The notes: generated by a model not told the origin, from the sequence alone. Numbered from the stretch's first letter, positions 8,120-16,319 are shown. The stretch: 57,158 bases of DNA from an uncultured Actinomyces sp. (GCA_902373545.1 CABKMZ010000005.1:1-57158); one strand, 5' to 3'. Translations and numbers: made by a program.

Positions 8120-8896
8120 ATGACGAACCACACGAAGCCGACGTTGTTGATCTCCAACGTCCTTCCGGCGCGCCCGGGGGACGAGGCATACAACAACATC
8201 TGCATGCGCCTGTGGGATCGTCTTCTCCAGGCCGCGCTGCCCACCTGGAACGTTATCCGCGAATACGCGCAGGAAGACGGGGCCGAGGGGGCTGCGCTGC
8301 GCGCCCAGGGGGCCGACGCCATCGTCATCATGGGCGGCGAGGACGTTCACCCCGCCCACTACGGAGCCTCCCAGGGATACAACCACGAGGGACGCCACTG
8401 GTACCGCGCCGATCTGGGCCAGCTTGCCCTCGTCGACTACGCTGCCCGCACCGGTACGCCGCTTCTGGGCATCTGCCGCGGCATGCAGATCATCAACACT
8501 GCGTTTGGCGGTACCCTCGAGCAGGACATCGCAGACGGCACACACACCAATCGCGCGATCCTCTCCGATCACCGATTCGTACGCCACAGCGTGCGCGTCG
8601 AGGCCGGTTCCCATCTCGAGCGAGCCCTGGCCCCCGTCCTCGTCGACTCCGAGATCACCATTTCCTCGGCCCACCACCAGCGCGTGGATCGTCTCGGCGA
8701 CACCCTGCGCGTGAGCGCCTACGCGCCCGACGGCACCGTCGAGGCCATCGAATCGCCCGACGCCCCCATCGTCGGCGTCCAGTGGCACCCCGAGGACCCC
8801 GCCGATGACATCGCCCAGCTGCAATCCCTGCTGGCTCACCTGGACGCGCGCCGCGCGCCGCGACTCGAGAGGGCATCGACTACCCTGGTCGCATGA
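8120..8896 (+). CDS. Gamma-glutamyl-gamma-aminobutyrate hydrolase family protein (class I glutamine amidotransferase fold)
   Basis: A 258-residue peptidase C26-type hydrolase. ATG 8120 gives M-T-N-H-T-K-P-T-L-L-I-S; the frame continues upstream but without family sequence. The nucleophile elbow is G-I-C-R-G-M-Q (Cys119), and the His-Glu pair is in V-Q-W-H-P-E (His223, Glu225). M-G-G-E-D-V-H-P near residue 75 matches the G-G-x-D-V-x-P substrate-loop motif of PuuD-like enzymes. Family members cut gamma-glutamyl amides such as gamma-Glu-GABA; no putrescine-pathway gene is nearby, so the substrate is open. The next gene starts at the ATGA overlapping its stop. Confidence 0.88.
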   Translation: MTNHTKPTLLISNVLPARPGDEAYNNICMRLWDRLLQAALPTWNVIREYAQEDGAEGAALRAQGADAIVIMGGEDVHPAHYGASQGYNHEGRHWYRADLGQLALVDYAARTGTPLLGICRGMQIINTAFGGTLEQDIADGTHTNRAILSDHRFVRHSVRVEAGSHLERALAPVLVDSEITISSAHHQRVDRLGDTLRVSAYAPDGTVEAIESPDAPIVGVQWHPEDPADDIAQLQSLLAHLDARRAPRLERASTTLVA

Positions 8897-9546
8897 CCCT
8901 CGCACCGGGAACCACCTTCGACGATCCTCGTTTTCGCGACGACGAGCGCACACCCTCCCAGCGCATGGCGGACGGCGACTTCTACGTGGCCGATGATGTG
9001 CTTGCCGCCCACACCAAGCGTGCCGTGCGGCTCCTGTCCCTGTACGAGCAGGCGCACCCGACCGACCCCGACATCGCGCGTTACCTGCTCGCCCAGGTCA
9101 TCGGATCGGTGGGCGAGGGCGTCGATATTCGCCCGCCCCTGCGCGTCGACTACGGTCACAACATCACTATCGGCGACGGCTCCTGGGTCAACTTTGGGCT
9201 CACCGCCCTCGACGTCGCCCCCATCGTCATCGGCCAGGACGTCCTCATCGGTCCCAACTGCTCGCTCTATACCGCAATCCACCCGACCGAGCCCGGGCCT
9301 CGTCGAGCCAAGTGGGAATCATCCGCGCCCATCACCCTCGAAGATAACGTGTGGCTGGGCGGCTCCGTCGTCGTCTGCCCGGGCGTCACCATCGGTGAAA
9401 ACTCGATCATTGGAGCCGGTGCCGTCGTCACCCGCTCCGTGCCCGCCAACTCCATCGCCGTGGGCAACCCCGCCCGCGTCATCCGGGCGCTGGACCCAAC
9501 GCTCCCACGCCCGATTCAAGCCGCTGGCGTCGGAGTCATCCGATAG
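8893..9546 (+). CDS. Hexapeptide-repeat O-acetyltransferase (maltose/galactoside acetyltransferase type)
   Basis: A 217-residue acetyl-CoA-dependent sugar O-acetyltransferase of the left-handed beta-helix class. The N-terminal helical cap (S-Q-R-M-A-D-G-D-F-Y near residue 19) is the maltose acetyltransferase signature. The hexapeptide coils run from about residue 77 to 205, with the expected catalytic His in Y-T-A-I-H-P (about 130) and closing motifs G-A-G-A-V-V-T and V-G-N-P-A-R-V-I. It shares an ATGA overlap with the upstream hydrolase. Substrate is probably a simple sugar or glycoside; not resolved by sequence. Confidence 0.9.
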   Translation: MTLAPGTTFDDPRFRDDERTPSQRMADGDFYVADDVLAAHTKRAVRLLSLYEQAHPTDPDIARYLLAQVIGSVGEGVDIRPPLRVDYGHNITIGDGSWVNFGLTALDVAPIVIGQDVLIGPNCSLYTAIHPTEPGPRRAKWESSAPITLEDNVWLGGSVVVCPGVTIGENSIIGAGAVVTRSVPANSIAVGNPARVIRALDPTLPRPIQAAGVGVIR

Positions 9547-9550
9547 GAGA

Positions 9551-9576
9551 GCGTGTCTCGGCGCGTCGAGACACGC
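9551..9576 (+). terminator. Perfect hairpin between acetyltransferase gene and def
   Basis: Ten-base perfect stem GCGTGTCTCG / CGAGACACGC with a 6-base loop, starting five bases after the acetyltransferase stop and ending 14 bases before def. There is no T-tract, so it may be a partial terminator or a structure near the def ribosome site rather than a full stop. Confidence 0.5.
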
Positions 9577-9590
9577 CATAGGGAGCACAC

Positions 9591-10223
9591 ATGACGATAC
9601 TGCCGATCTGCATCACGGGCGAGCCGGTACTGCACCGCTTGGCCGACCCCGTCGAATCCTTCGATTCGGCCCTGGCCGACCTGGTCGCCGACATGACCGA
9701 GACGATGCACGCGGCGCCCGGCGTCGGACTCGCCGCCCCGCAGGTCGGTGTCGGCCTGCAAGTCTTCGTCTGGTCGTATCGCGGCGGAGGAACCTTCGAC
9801 CGGCGTTACGCGCACGAGCTCCAGCTCGATCGCGGGCCCGAACGAGGCTTTAACGACGCGCTGAGCGGCGTCGTCATCAACCCGACGCTCGACCTCGTGT
9901 GGGACGACGCAGGAGCTGGCGCGATCCTGGAGGCGCAGCCGGATATGGTCTGCGAATCCGAAGGCTGCCTGTCCGTCCCCGGCGTCCAATACCCGCTGCG
10001 CCGCGCGCTCGGGGCGGTCCTGCGCGGCTACGACGTCGCCGGATCTGCCATCACCGTCGCGGCGCGCGGATGGCTTGCGCGGATCTTCCAGCACGAATAC
10101 GACCACCTGCGCGGGACGCTGTACGTCGACCGCCTTGACGCCCCCTATGATGAGGCGGCGCGCGCTCACGTCGCCGAGCGCGGCTGGGGCGCCCCCGGAT
10201 ACACGTGGACCCCGGGGGAGTGA
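9591..10223 (+). CDS. def: Peptide deformylase
   Basis: A 210-residue metalloenzyme removing the N-formyl group from nascent proteins. All three motifs are intact: G-V-G-L-A-A-P-Q (Gln51), E-G-C-L-S-V-P-G (metal ligand Cys126) and Q-H-E-Y-D-H (His168, catalytic Glu169, His172). It is longer than the usual 165-190 residues because of an insertion at about 65-100 (R-G-G-G-T-F-D-R-R...) and a C-terminal tail ending in W-T-P-G-E. Insertions of this kind occur in actinobacterial deformylases. No fmt gene is adjacent. A hairpin covering the stop codon separates it from the convergent pflA. Confidence 0.95.
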   Translation: MTILPICITGEPVLHRLADPVESFDSALADLVADMTETMHAAPGVGLAAPQVGVGLQVFVWSYRGGGTFDRRYAHELQLDRGPERGFNDALSGVVINPTLDLVWDDAGAGAILEAQPDMVCESEGCLSVPGVQYPLRRALGAVLRGYDVAGSAITVAARGWLARIFQHEYDHLRGTLYVDRLDAPYDEAARAHVAERGWGAPGYTWTPGE

Positions 10224-10245
10224 GCCTCGCTCACCCCTCCCGGGG
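10210..10245. terminator. Bidirectional terminator-like hairpin between def and pflA
   Basis: The arms CCCCGGGGGAGTGAGC (10210-10225) and GCTCACCCCTCCCGGGG (10229-10245) pair almost completely around CTC. The structure spans the def stop codon and lies between two convergent genes, so it probably serves both strands. There is no long T-tract. Confidence 0.6.
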
Positions 10246-10262
10246 CCACATTCCACGCTCTG

Positions 10263-11141
10263 TCAGTGGACCTCGAAGCCCAGCGAGCGGAAGTAGTTGC
10301 GCACGTCCTCGGTAGCTTCGGGCGTCGGTGCCTTCGCGTCCTCGAGATGGTACTCCAGTCCCAGGGAGTGCCACTTGTCCTTGCCCAGCTGGTGGAAGGG
10401 CAGGACCTCGATACGGTCGATGACGTCCTTCCAGCGGGTGACGATCTCACCGACCTTGCGGATGTTCTCGGGGTCGTCCGTCAGGCCCGGAACCAGGACA
10501 AAACGAATCCAGATGCGTGTGTCCCCGCCTCGAGCCGCGATGCGGTCGCCGAACGCAATTGTGGGTGCCAGCTCACGGCCGGTCGCCTTCTTGTAGGTCT
10601 CGGGATCGCCGCTCTTGACATCGAGGAGCACCAGGTCGATCGCGTCGAGCATCTCGTCGTCGCAGTTCGCACCCAGGTAGCCGGAGGTATCGATGCAGGT
10701 GTGCACGCCCATCTCCTTGGCACCCAGCAGGATGCGCTTGGCGAAGTGGGGCTGCATGAGTACCTCGCCGCCGGACAGCGTGATGCCGCCCTTCGTCGTG
10801 CGGAAAATCCGGCGGTAGCGGGCGATGCGGGAGAGCAGCTCCGTGTCGGACACCGGAGCGCCGTCCTTCATGAGGAACGTGTCGGGGTTGTGGCAGTACA
10901 GGCAGCGCAGCGGGCAGCCGTTGAGGAAGACCGTCATGCGCGTGCCGGGGCCGTCGACGGCGGTCACCAGCTCCCAGGAGTGAATGGAACCGAGCGTGCC
11001 CTCTCGCATGCGTCGCAAGCGTTCGGAACGCTCCAGGTCCGTGATCTCCTCAAGGCCCTCGACGCCCGCGCCGACGGTACGGGATTGGGGAGCCTGGAAG
11101 TCCTGCTCGCGGAACGTGGGAATGGCGAGGGGCTGCGTCAT
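10263..11141 (-). CDS. pflA: Pyruvate formate-lyase activating enzyme (radical SAM)
   Basis: A 292-residue radical-SAM enzyme that installs the glycyl radical. The 4Fe-4S cluster motif is C-P-L-R-C-L-Y-C (Cys76, Cys80, Cys83), followed by H-N-P-D-T. The G-I-T-L-S-G-G-E motif and the D-T-S-G-Y-L block are present. About 48 residues precede the G-x-I-H-S-x-E block that is close to the N terminus in E. coli PflA. The ATG at 11141 has a good GAAGGAA site, so the extension is probably real. It is last in the minus-strand order pflB-grcA-pflA. Its substrate Gly here should be in the separate GrcA protein rather than in PflB. Confidence 0.95.
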   Translation of the reverse strand: MTQPLAIPTFREQDFQAPQSRTVGAGVEGLEEITDLERSERLRRMREGTLGSIHSWELVTAVDGPGTRMTVFLNGCPLRCLYCHNPDTFLMKDGAPVSDTELLSRIARYRRIFRTTKGGITLSGGEVLMQPHFAKRILLGAKEMGVHTCIDTSGYLGANCDDEMLDAIDLVLLDVKSGDPETYKKATGRELAPTIAFGDRIAARGGDTRIWIRFVLVPGLTDDPENIRKVGEIVTRWKDVIDRIEVLPFHQLGKDKWHSLGLEYHLEDAKAPTPEATEDVRNYFRSLGFEVH

Positions 11142-11227
11142 GATTCCTTCTTCGAAGTAGTACGGGCGCGGCGATGGCGCGAACGAGGTCGGGGCCTCAG
11201 TGATTGCGGGCGGAACCGGCGGGCATA

Positions 11228-11265
11228 GTAGTGGGGCGCCGGGCGTGCGCCCAACGCCCCACTAC
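11228..11265 (-). terminator. Strong hairpin between grcA and pflA
   Basis: Perfect 11-base stem GTAGTGGGGCG / CGCCCCACTAC enclosing a second 5-base stem GGGCG / CGCCC, beginning about ten bases after the grcA stop on the minus strand. There is no T-tract, so read-through into pflA is likely. It could act as a transcript-end stabiliser or partial terminator, setting grcA above pflA. Confidence 0.6.
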
Positions 11266-11275
11266 CGTCGACCGA

Positions 11276-11527
11276 TCAGGCCGAGTGGTGGAAGGTGCGG
11301 GACAGGACGTCCAGCTGCTGCTCACGGGTGAGCTTGACGAAGTTGACGGCGTAGCCGGAAACGCGAACGGTCAGGTTCGGGTACTTCTCGGGGTGCTCCA
11401 TGGCGTCCTTCAGCGTGGACTCCTCGAGCACGTTGATGTTCGCGTGGTACAGGCCATCCTTGTCGCCGCGCTCCTCGCGGGCGGCCTTCATGTCAGCGAG
11501 ACGCTCTTCGTAGGTCTTGGTTGCCAT
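11276..11527 (-). CDS. grcA: Stand-alone glycyl-radical domain protein (GrcA-like)
   Basis: An 83-residue protein corresponding to the C-terminal radical domain of pyruvate formate-lyase. It contains N-I-N-V-L (compare N-V-N-V-M in E. coli PflB), [10 protein letters not shown] and the radical loop R-V-S-G-Y-A-V with Gly58, then [14 protein letters not shown]. In E. coli the homologous GrcA (YfiD) is a spare domain that rescues damaged PFL. Here the adjacent PflB has no radical domain of its own, so this protein should be an obligatory subunit. It has its own strong AAGGAG ribosome site seven bases before ATG. It lies between pflB and pflA and is flanked by hairpins on both sides. Confidence 0.95.
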   Translation of the reverse strand: MATKTYEERLADMKAAREERGDKDGLYHANINVLEESTLKDAMEHPEKYPNLTVRVSGYAVNFVKLTREQQLDVLSRTFHHSA

Positions 11528-11603
11528 AACATTTCTCCTTACTTGTGAGACGCCGGCGGTGCCGGCTGGGCGAACCGGGTTGCGGTGCGCCCACGATGGT
11601 GGG

Positions 11604-11642
11604 TGGCGGGGATCAACGCAGGTTGCACATCGACCCCCGCCA
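11604..11642 (-). terminator. Hairpin between pflB and grcA
   Basis: Arms TGGCGGGG (11604-11611) and CCCCGCCA (11635-11642) pair perfectly, starting about nine bases after the pflB stop on the minus strand. A second small hairpin, GCCGGC-GGT-GCCGGC, lies at 11552-11566, nearer grcA. Neither has a T-tract; attenuation or RNA processing is plausible. Confidence 0.5.
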
Positions 11643-11650
11643 ATGGTGGA

Positions 11651-13756
11651 TCAGTAGCCCTTGGTGCCGTCGTAGGCGCAGGAATCGTCGGGGACGAAGC
11701 CGGCGTCGAGGATACCGACCAGGTTCTGGATCTGCTCTTCCTTGGAGCGGCCCAGGCCCTGCGGGGTGATCGTGTTCGTCAGCGAGATGCCGTCGAGCGC
11801 GTCGTTGTAGTCCAGCTTGCCGACCGACAGCATGGAGGCGACCATGCCGTGCGTGTCGATGCCGTTCTCCGGGTTCGCGCCGGGGGCGAAGGGGGTGCCC
11901 TTCTCGTGGCCCGACGGGAAGGAACCGGTGGCCTTGCCGTAGACGACGTTCGAGGTGATCGTCAGGACCGACTGGGTCGGGATCGCGTCGCGGTACATGG
12001 GGATCGCGCGGATCTTGTCCATGACGGTGTGAACGACGGTCGCGGCGATGTCGTCGGCGCGGTCATCGTCGTTGCCGTAGGTCGGGAAGTCGCCCTCGGT
12101 GCGGTAGTCGACGACCAGGCCGGTCTCGTCGCGGATCGGGTAGACCTTCGCGTACTTGATGGCGGCCAGCGAGTCGGCAACGATGGACAGACCGGCGATG
12201 CCGCAGCCCATGGTGCGGATGATCTCGGCGTCGTGCAGAGCCATCTCAATGGCCTCGTAAGCGTAGCGATCGTGGCAGTAGTGGATGATGTTGAGGGCCT
12301 CAACGTAGGTGCCAACCACCCAGTCGAGCATCTCCTCGTAGCGCTTCCACACGTCGTCGAAGTCGAGGGGGCCGTCGCCCTGGACGGGTTCGTAGCCTTC
12401 CATGACCTGCTTGCCGCTCATTTCGTCGCGGCCGCCGTTGATGGCGTAGAGCAGGGCCTTGGCGGCGTTCACGCGGGCGCCGAAGAACTGCATCTGCTTG
12501 CCGACGCGCATGGGGGACACGCAGCACGCGATGGCGGCGTCGTCGCCCCAGTGGGCGCGGATCTGCGGATCGGACTCGTACTGAATCGACGAGGTGTCGA
12601 TCGAGATGCGGGCGCAGAACTCCTTGTAGCCGCGGGGCAGGTTCTCGTCCCAGAAGATGGTGATGTTCGGCTCGGGGGCCGGGCCGAGGTTCACCAGGGT
12701 CTGGAGCAGACGGAACGAGGTCTTGGTGACCAGCGTGCGGCCGTCGTCGCCGAAGCCGGCGTCGGACCAGGTGGCCCAGTAGGGGTCGCCCGAGAAGATC
12801 TGGTCGTAGGCGATGGTGCGCAGGAAGCGGGTGATGCGCAGCTTGATGACGAGGGCGTCGATGATCTCCTGCGCGCCGGACTCATCCAGCGTACCGTTCT
12901 TCAGATCACGCTCGAAGTAGCAGTCGAAGAAGCCGGAGAGACGACCGATCGACATAGCGGCACCGTCCTGGGACTTCACGGAAGCCAGGTAGCCGAAGTA
13001 GGTCCACTGCACGGCCTCGTGCGCGTTGGTGGCCGGGCCGGAGATGTCGTAGCCGTAGGAGGCGGCCAGGTTCTTCAGCTTCTTCAGGGCCTTGATCTGC
13101 TCGGAGTGCTCCTCGCGGTAGCGCGCCCAGTGCTCGGAGAAGGGCTGGTCGGCGTAGCGATCCTTGTCCTTCTGCTTCTCGGCGATGAGGTGATCAACAC
13201 CGTAGAGGGCCACGCGGCGGTAGTCACCGATGATGCGGCCACGGCCGTAGGCATCCGGCAGGCCGGTGATGATGTGGGAGGAACGAGCGGCGCGAATACG
13301 CGGCGTGTAGATGTCGAAGACCGCGTCGTTGTGGGTCTTGCGGTACTGGGTGAAGATCTTCTTCACCTCGGGGTTGTATTCCTTGCCAGCCTCGTGGATG
13401 GCCGTCTCGACCATGCGCCAGCCGCCGTTGGGCATCATTGCACGCTTGAGCGGGGCATCGGTCTGCAGGCCGACGATCACGTCGTCGTCCTCGCAGATGT
13501 AACCGGGCTTGAAGGCGTCGATGTCGGCCGGGGTGTCAGTGTCAACGTCGAGGATGCGCACCTTGCGCTCTTCGGAGAGGTACTTTTCCTCGAGGGTGTT
13601 CCAGACCCGCATGGTCTTTTCAGTGGGGCCAGCCAGGAACGAGGCGTCGCCCTCATACGGGGTGTAGTTCAGCTGGATGAAGTCGCGGACGTCGATCTCA
13701 TCGCACCAGTTACCCTTGACAAAACCTTCCCAGGCTTTCTGGTCTGCTGTCGTCAT
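11651..13756 (-). CDS. pflB: Formate C-acetyltransferase catalytic subunit lacking the glycyl-radical domain
   Basis: A 701-residue pyruvate formate-lyase barrel that converts pyruvate and CoA to acetyl-CoA and formate under anaerobiosis. The start is the ATG at 13754-13756 (M-T-T-A-D-Q-K-A-W). The two catalytic cysteines are in A-C-C-V-S-P-M-R-V-G (Cys411-Cys412). E. coli PflB has about 760 residues and carries R-V-S-G-Y-A near its end. This protein stops after Q-N-L-V-G-I-L-D-A-G-F-V-P-D-D, at the boundary where the radical domain would begin. That domain is the separate grcA 123 bases downstream. The gap holds stop codons, hairpins and a fresh ribosome site, so this is a true split gene, not a frameshift. 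The promoter is probably in the divergent region shared with hom. Confidence 0.96.
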   Translation of the reverse strand: MTTADQKAWEGFVKGNWCDEIDVRDFIQLNYTPYEGDASFLAGPTEKTMRVWNTLEEKYLSEERKVRILDVDTDTPADIDAFKPGYICEDDDVIVGLQTDAPLKRAMMPNGGWRMVETAIHEAGKEYNPEVKKIFTQYRKTHNDAVFDIYTPRIRAARSSHIITGLPDAYGRGRIIGDYRRVALYGVDHLIAEKQKDKDRYADQPFSEHWARYREEHSEQIKALKKLKNLAASYGYDISGPATNAHEAVQWTYFGYLASVKSQDGAAMSIGRLSGFFDCYFERDLKNGTLDESGAQEIIDALVIKLRITRFLRTIAYDQIFSGDPYWATWSDAGFGDDGRTLVTKTSFRLLQTLVNLGPAPEPNITIFWDENLPRGYKEFCARISIDTSSIQYESDPQIRAHWGDDAAIACCVSPMRVGKQMQFFGARVNAAKALLYAINGGRDEMSGKQVMEGYEPVQGDGPLDFDDVWKRYEEMLDWVVGTYVEALNIIHYCHDRYAYEAIEMALHDAEIIRTMGCGIAGLSIVADSLAAIKYAKVYPIRDETGLVVDYRTEGDFPTYGNDDDRADDIAATVVHTVMDKIRAIPMYRDAIPTQSVLTITSNVVYGKATGSFPSGHEKGTPFAPGANPENGIDTHGMVASMLSVGKLDYNDALDGISLTNTITPQGLGRSKEEQIQNLVGILDAGFVPDDSCAYDGTKGY

Positions 13757-14033
13757 TCTTCCTCTTCTCGGATTATTTCCGTGATCCCTGTGGGGGACGG
13801 TCGTTGGGAGCCAAGCTCCGTTCGTGCACCGGATTCCGGCGCTTGGGTCCATTGTCCTACGACCGGCGGGGGCCGGACAACCCGTTTCGCCGATCGATCT
13901 ATGTTCTGTGTCTCAGGGCCAGGGTCCAAAGTCTCGATTGCTTCAATTATAGGACGAAGGTCCCCATAAGGGAAGGGTGGGCTTTGACCACTTACACTGG
14001 TATCAGTGCCCCCGTACGAAGGAGAAATATCCC
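13757..14033. promoter_or_regulatory. Divergent control region between pflB and hom
   Basis: A 277-base non-coding stretch. On the minus strand a perfect TATAAT occurs at 13951-13946, about 190 bases before the pflB start, with only a weak -35 (TTCCCT) 17 bases further upstream; it could be the pflB promoter with a long leader. On the plus side an inverted repeat CACTG-GTAT-CAGTG (13995-14008) precedes the hom ribosome site (GAAGGAGAAA) and may be an operator. I see no clear FNR or Rex site. Confidence 0.4.
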
Positions 14034-15341
14034 ATGTCTGCACCCCGTCCGGTCCTCGGAGTTGGCGTTCTTGGAGCTGGAACCGTCGGTAGCCAGGTCA
14101 TTCGTATCCTGCAGTCGAGTCGCGAGGATTTCGCCGCACGCTCCGGCGCGGAAATGGAGGTCCGTCGAGTTCTCGTCCGCAATGTGGATGCTCCGCGTGA
14201 CTCGCCGATCGATCGGGAGCTGCTCACGACCGACCCCGCCGAGGCCATTGACGGGATGGACCTGGTTGTCGAGTTGATCGGCGGCATCGAGCCGGCGCGC
14301 ACGTTCGTGTTGCGCGCCCTCACCCAGGGCATCTCGGTCGTGACGGGCAACAAGGCCCTGCTCGCCGCGCACGGCCCCGAGCTGTACGAGGCCGCCGCCT
14401 CCCACGACGCTGATCTGTACTATGAGGCGGCCGTCGCCGGTGCCGTTCCGGTCGTCTACGGCCTGCGCGAATCGCTGGCGGGGGACCGCGTCACCACTGT
14501 CATGGGTATTGTCAACGGCACGACGAACTTCATTCTCGACGCGATGAGCTCCAAGGGCCTGAGCTACGAGGACGCCCTCAAGCAGGCGCAGGACCTCGGT
14601 TTCGCCGAGGCCGACCCGACCGCCGACGTCGAAGGCCTCGACGCCGCCGCGAAGTGTTCCATTCTGGCCTCGCTCGCGTTCCACACCCGCGTGGGAATCG
14701 ATGACGTGGCCGTCGAGGGCATCTCGAACATCACCAAGGAAGACATGGAAGAGGCCGCTCGCGTCGGCCACACCATCAAGCTCCTGGCCATTGCCGAGCG
14801 CCGCATCGGAGAGGACGGCCGCGAGGGCGTCGCGATGCGCGTCCACCCCGCCCAGGTGCCCTCGGATCACCCCCTCGCTTCCGTCGACGGCGCCTTCAAC
14901 GCCATCCTCGTCGAGGGTGAGAACGCCGGACGCCTCATGTTCTACGGTCAGGGTGCGGGCGGAGCCCCCACGGCCTCGGCCGTCCTGTCCGACCTCGTTG
15001 CGGCCGCGCACCACCGTGCCTTCGGTGGTCATGCCCCGCGCGAGTCCGTCTACGCCCACCTGCCGATCCTCGACCCGGGCTCGACGCTGACGCGCTACCA
15101 GATCCGCCTCCAGGTGGAGGACCGCCTGGGCGTCCTGTCCGACGTCGCCGGCATCTTCGCTCGCCATGGCGTCTCGATTCAGTCGGTGCACCAGCGCAAC
15201 GACGAGGTTCCGGGCGCCTGCGTCATCGTCGTAACCAGCCACCAGGCCCGCGAGGCCGACCTGCGTGCCGTTGCACGCGCGCTGGCCGTGTCCGACGCGG
15301 TGCGTGAGGTGACCTCCACGATCCGCGTTGAGGGTGAGTGA
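14034..15341 (+). CDS. hom: Homoserine dehydrogenase
   Basis: A 435-residue enzyme reducing aspartate semialdehyde to homoserine, the branch point to threonine and methionine. ATG 14034 follows GAAGGAGAAA. The N-terminal Rossmann motif is G-V-L-G-A-G-T-V-G-S-Q-V; the catalytic domain has N-G-T-T-N-F-I-L and E-A-D-P-T-A-D-V-E-G-L-D-A-A-K. A C-terminal ACT domain (about 350-430, L-Q-V-E-D-R-L-G-V-L-S-D-V-A) suggests threonine feedback control. It is followed directly by thrB; thrC, often in between in Actinobacteria, is not in this window. Confidence 0.96.
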   Translation: MSAPRPVLGVGVLGAGTVGSQVIRILQSSREDFAARSGAEMEVRRVLVRNVDAPRDSPIDRELLTTDPAEAIDGMDLVVELIGGIEPARTFVLRALTQGISVVTGNKALLAAHGPELYEAAASHDADLYYEAAVAGAVPVVYGLRESLAGDRVTTVMGIVNGTTNFILDAMSSKGLSYEDALKQAQDLGFAEADPTADVEGLDAAAKCSILASLAFHTRVGIDDVAVEGISNITKEDMEEAARVGHTIKLLAIAERRIGEDGREGVAMRVHPAQVPSDHPLASVDGAFNAILVEGENAGRLMFYGQGAGGAPTASAVLSDLVAAAHHRAFGGHAPRESVYAHLPILDPGSTLTRYQIRLQVEDRLGVLSDVAGIFARHGVSIQSVHQRNDEVPGACVIVVTSHQAREADLRAVARALAVSDAVREVTSTIRVEGE

Positions 15342-15342
15342 C

Positions 15343-16287
15343 GTGCGCGTGCATGACGACTTCGTGGCGGTGAAGGTTCCCGCAACAAGCGCGAACCTCG
15401 GCCCCGGCTTTGACTGCATGGGTCTGGCACTGGACCTGTGGGATGAGGTCTCGATTCACGCGACGACGGGGCCGACCTCGGTCGTCGTCGAGGGCGAGGG
15501 CGCGGGCAACGTGGAGCTCGGCGAGGATAACCTCGTCGTGCGTGCCCTGCGCCTGGCCCTGGATCGCGCCGGCGCCCCCCAGGTGGGTGTGCGCATGCGC
15601 TGCTTGAACCGCATTCCCCATTCACGAGGCCTGGGTTCGTCTGCGAGCGCGATCGTCGCGGGCGTGACGCTCGCCCGCGCGCTCATCGGCGACCCCGACG
15701 TCCTGGGTCGCCAAGAGATTCTGGAGATCGGCTCCGAGATGGAGGGCCACCCCGACAACGTTGCGCCCGCCGTCTTCGGTGGTGCCACGGTCGCCTGGAT
15801 GAACGAGGAAACAAGCGAGGTGGGCGCGTTGCGCCTGAGTCCTCCGGAGGCCATCGCCCCGGTGGTCTTCGTGCCCGACTTTGAGCTGCGCACGGCCACC
15901 GCCCGTGCAGCCCTACCCGACACGGTGGCGCACGTGGATGCCCGCTTCAACGTCGCCCGAGCGTGCGCGCTCACCGCGATCCTCTCGGGCCACGCCAGCG
16001 GGGGAGCGGACCTGCATACCCAGCTCATGGAGGCCACCTGTGACCGGCTTCACCAGGAGCCCAGGCGAGCCGCCATGAAGCCCTCCCTGGCCCTCGTGGA
16101 CTGGCTGCGCGGCGCCGGATACGCTGCCGTGGTCTCGGGAGCTGGCCCCACCGTCATGTCCCTCGAGCCCGTGGGCGCCGATATTCGCCGCGACGCCGCC
16201 GCCTCGGGCTGGCGGGTCCTGCCCCTGGGGGTAGCCGCCTCGGGCGTGACGATCACCCGCGGATCCCTGTCCAAGGTGGAGTTCTAA
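15343..16287 (+). CDS. thrB: Homoserine kinase
   Basis: A 314-residue GHMP kinase phosphorylating homoserine for threonine synthesis. The signature P-A-T-S-A-N-L-G-P-G-F-D is at the N terminus, and the ATP loop is P-H-S-R-G-L-G-S-S-A-S-A. The C-terminal G-A-G-P-T-V motif is present. I prefer GTG 15343, just after the hom stop with GAGGGTGAG as ribosome site; GTG 15334 or TTG 15328, overlapping hom, are alternatives that add three to five residues. A hairpin with a T-tract follows at 16320-16374. Confidence 0.93.
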   Translation: MRVHDDFVAVKVPATSANLGPGFDCMGLALDLWDEVSIHATTGPTSVVVEGEGAGNVELGEDNLVVRALRLALDRAGAPQVGVRMRCLNRIPHSRGLGSSASAIVAGVTLARALIGDPDVLGRQEILEIGSEMEGHPDNVAPAVFGGATVAWMNEETSEVGALRLSPPEAIAPVVFVPDFELRTATARAALPDTVAHVDARFNVARACALTAILSGHASGGADLHTQLMEATCDRLHQEPRRAAMKPSLALVDWLRGAGYAAVVSGAGPTVMSLEPVGADIRRDAAASGWRVLPLGVAASGVTITRGSLSKVEF

Positions 16288-16319
16288 CTAGCCTCTCATC
16301 TGTGAGTTTCTGCGCAAGC

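Noticed and set aside
11528..11650. Frameshift or assembly error separating pflB from its radical domain
   Set aside because: The 123-base gap is non-coding in all frames relevant to PFL, contains hairpins, and ends in a strong ribosome site before an ATG. The pflB end and grcA start match the domain boundary, so a natural split is the better reading.
11585..13969. A 794-codon open frame on the plus strand opposite pflB
   Set aside because: It is antisense to a well-supported gene, has no recognisable protein motif, and is the expected by-product of strong third-position GC in the real gene.
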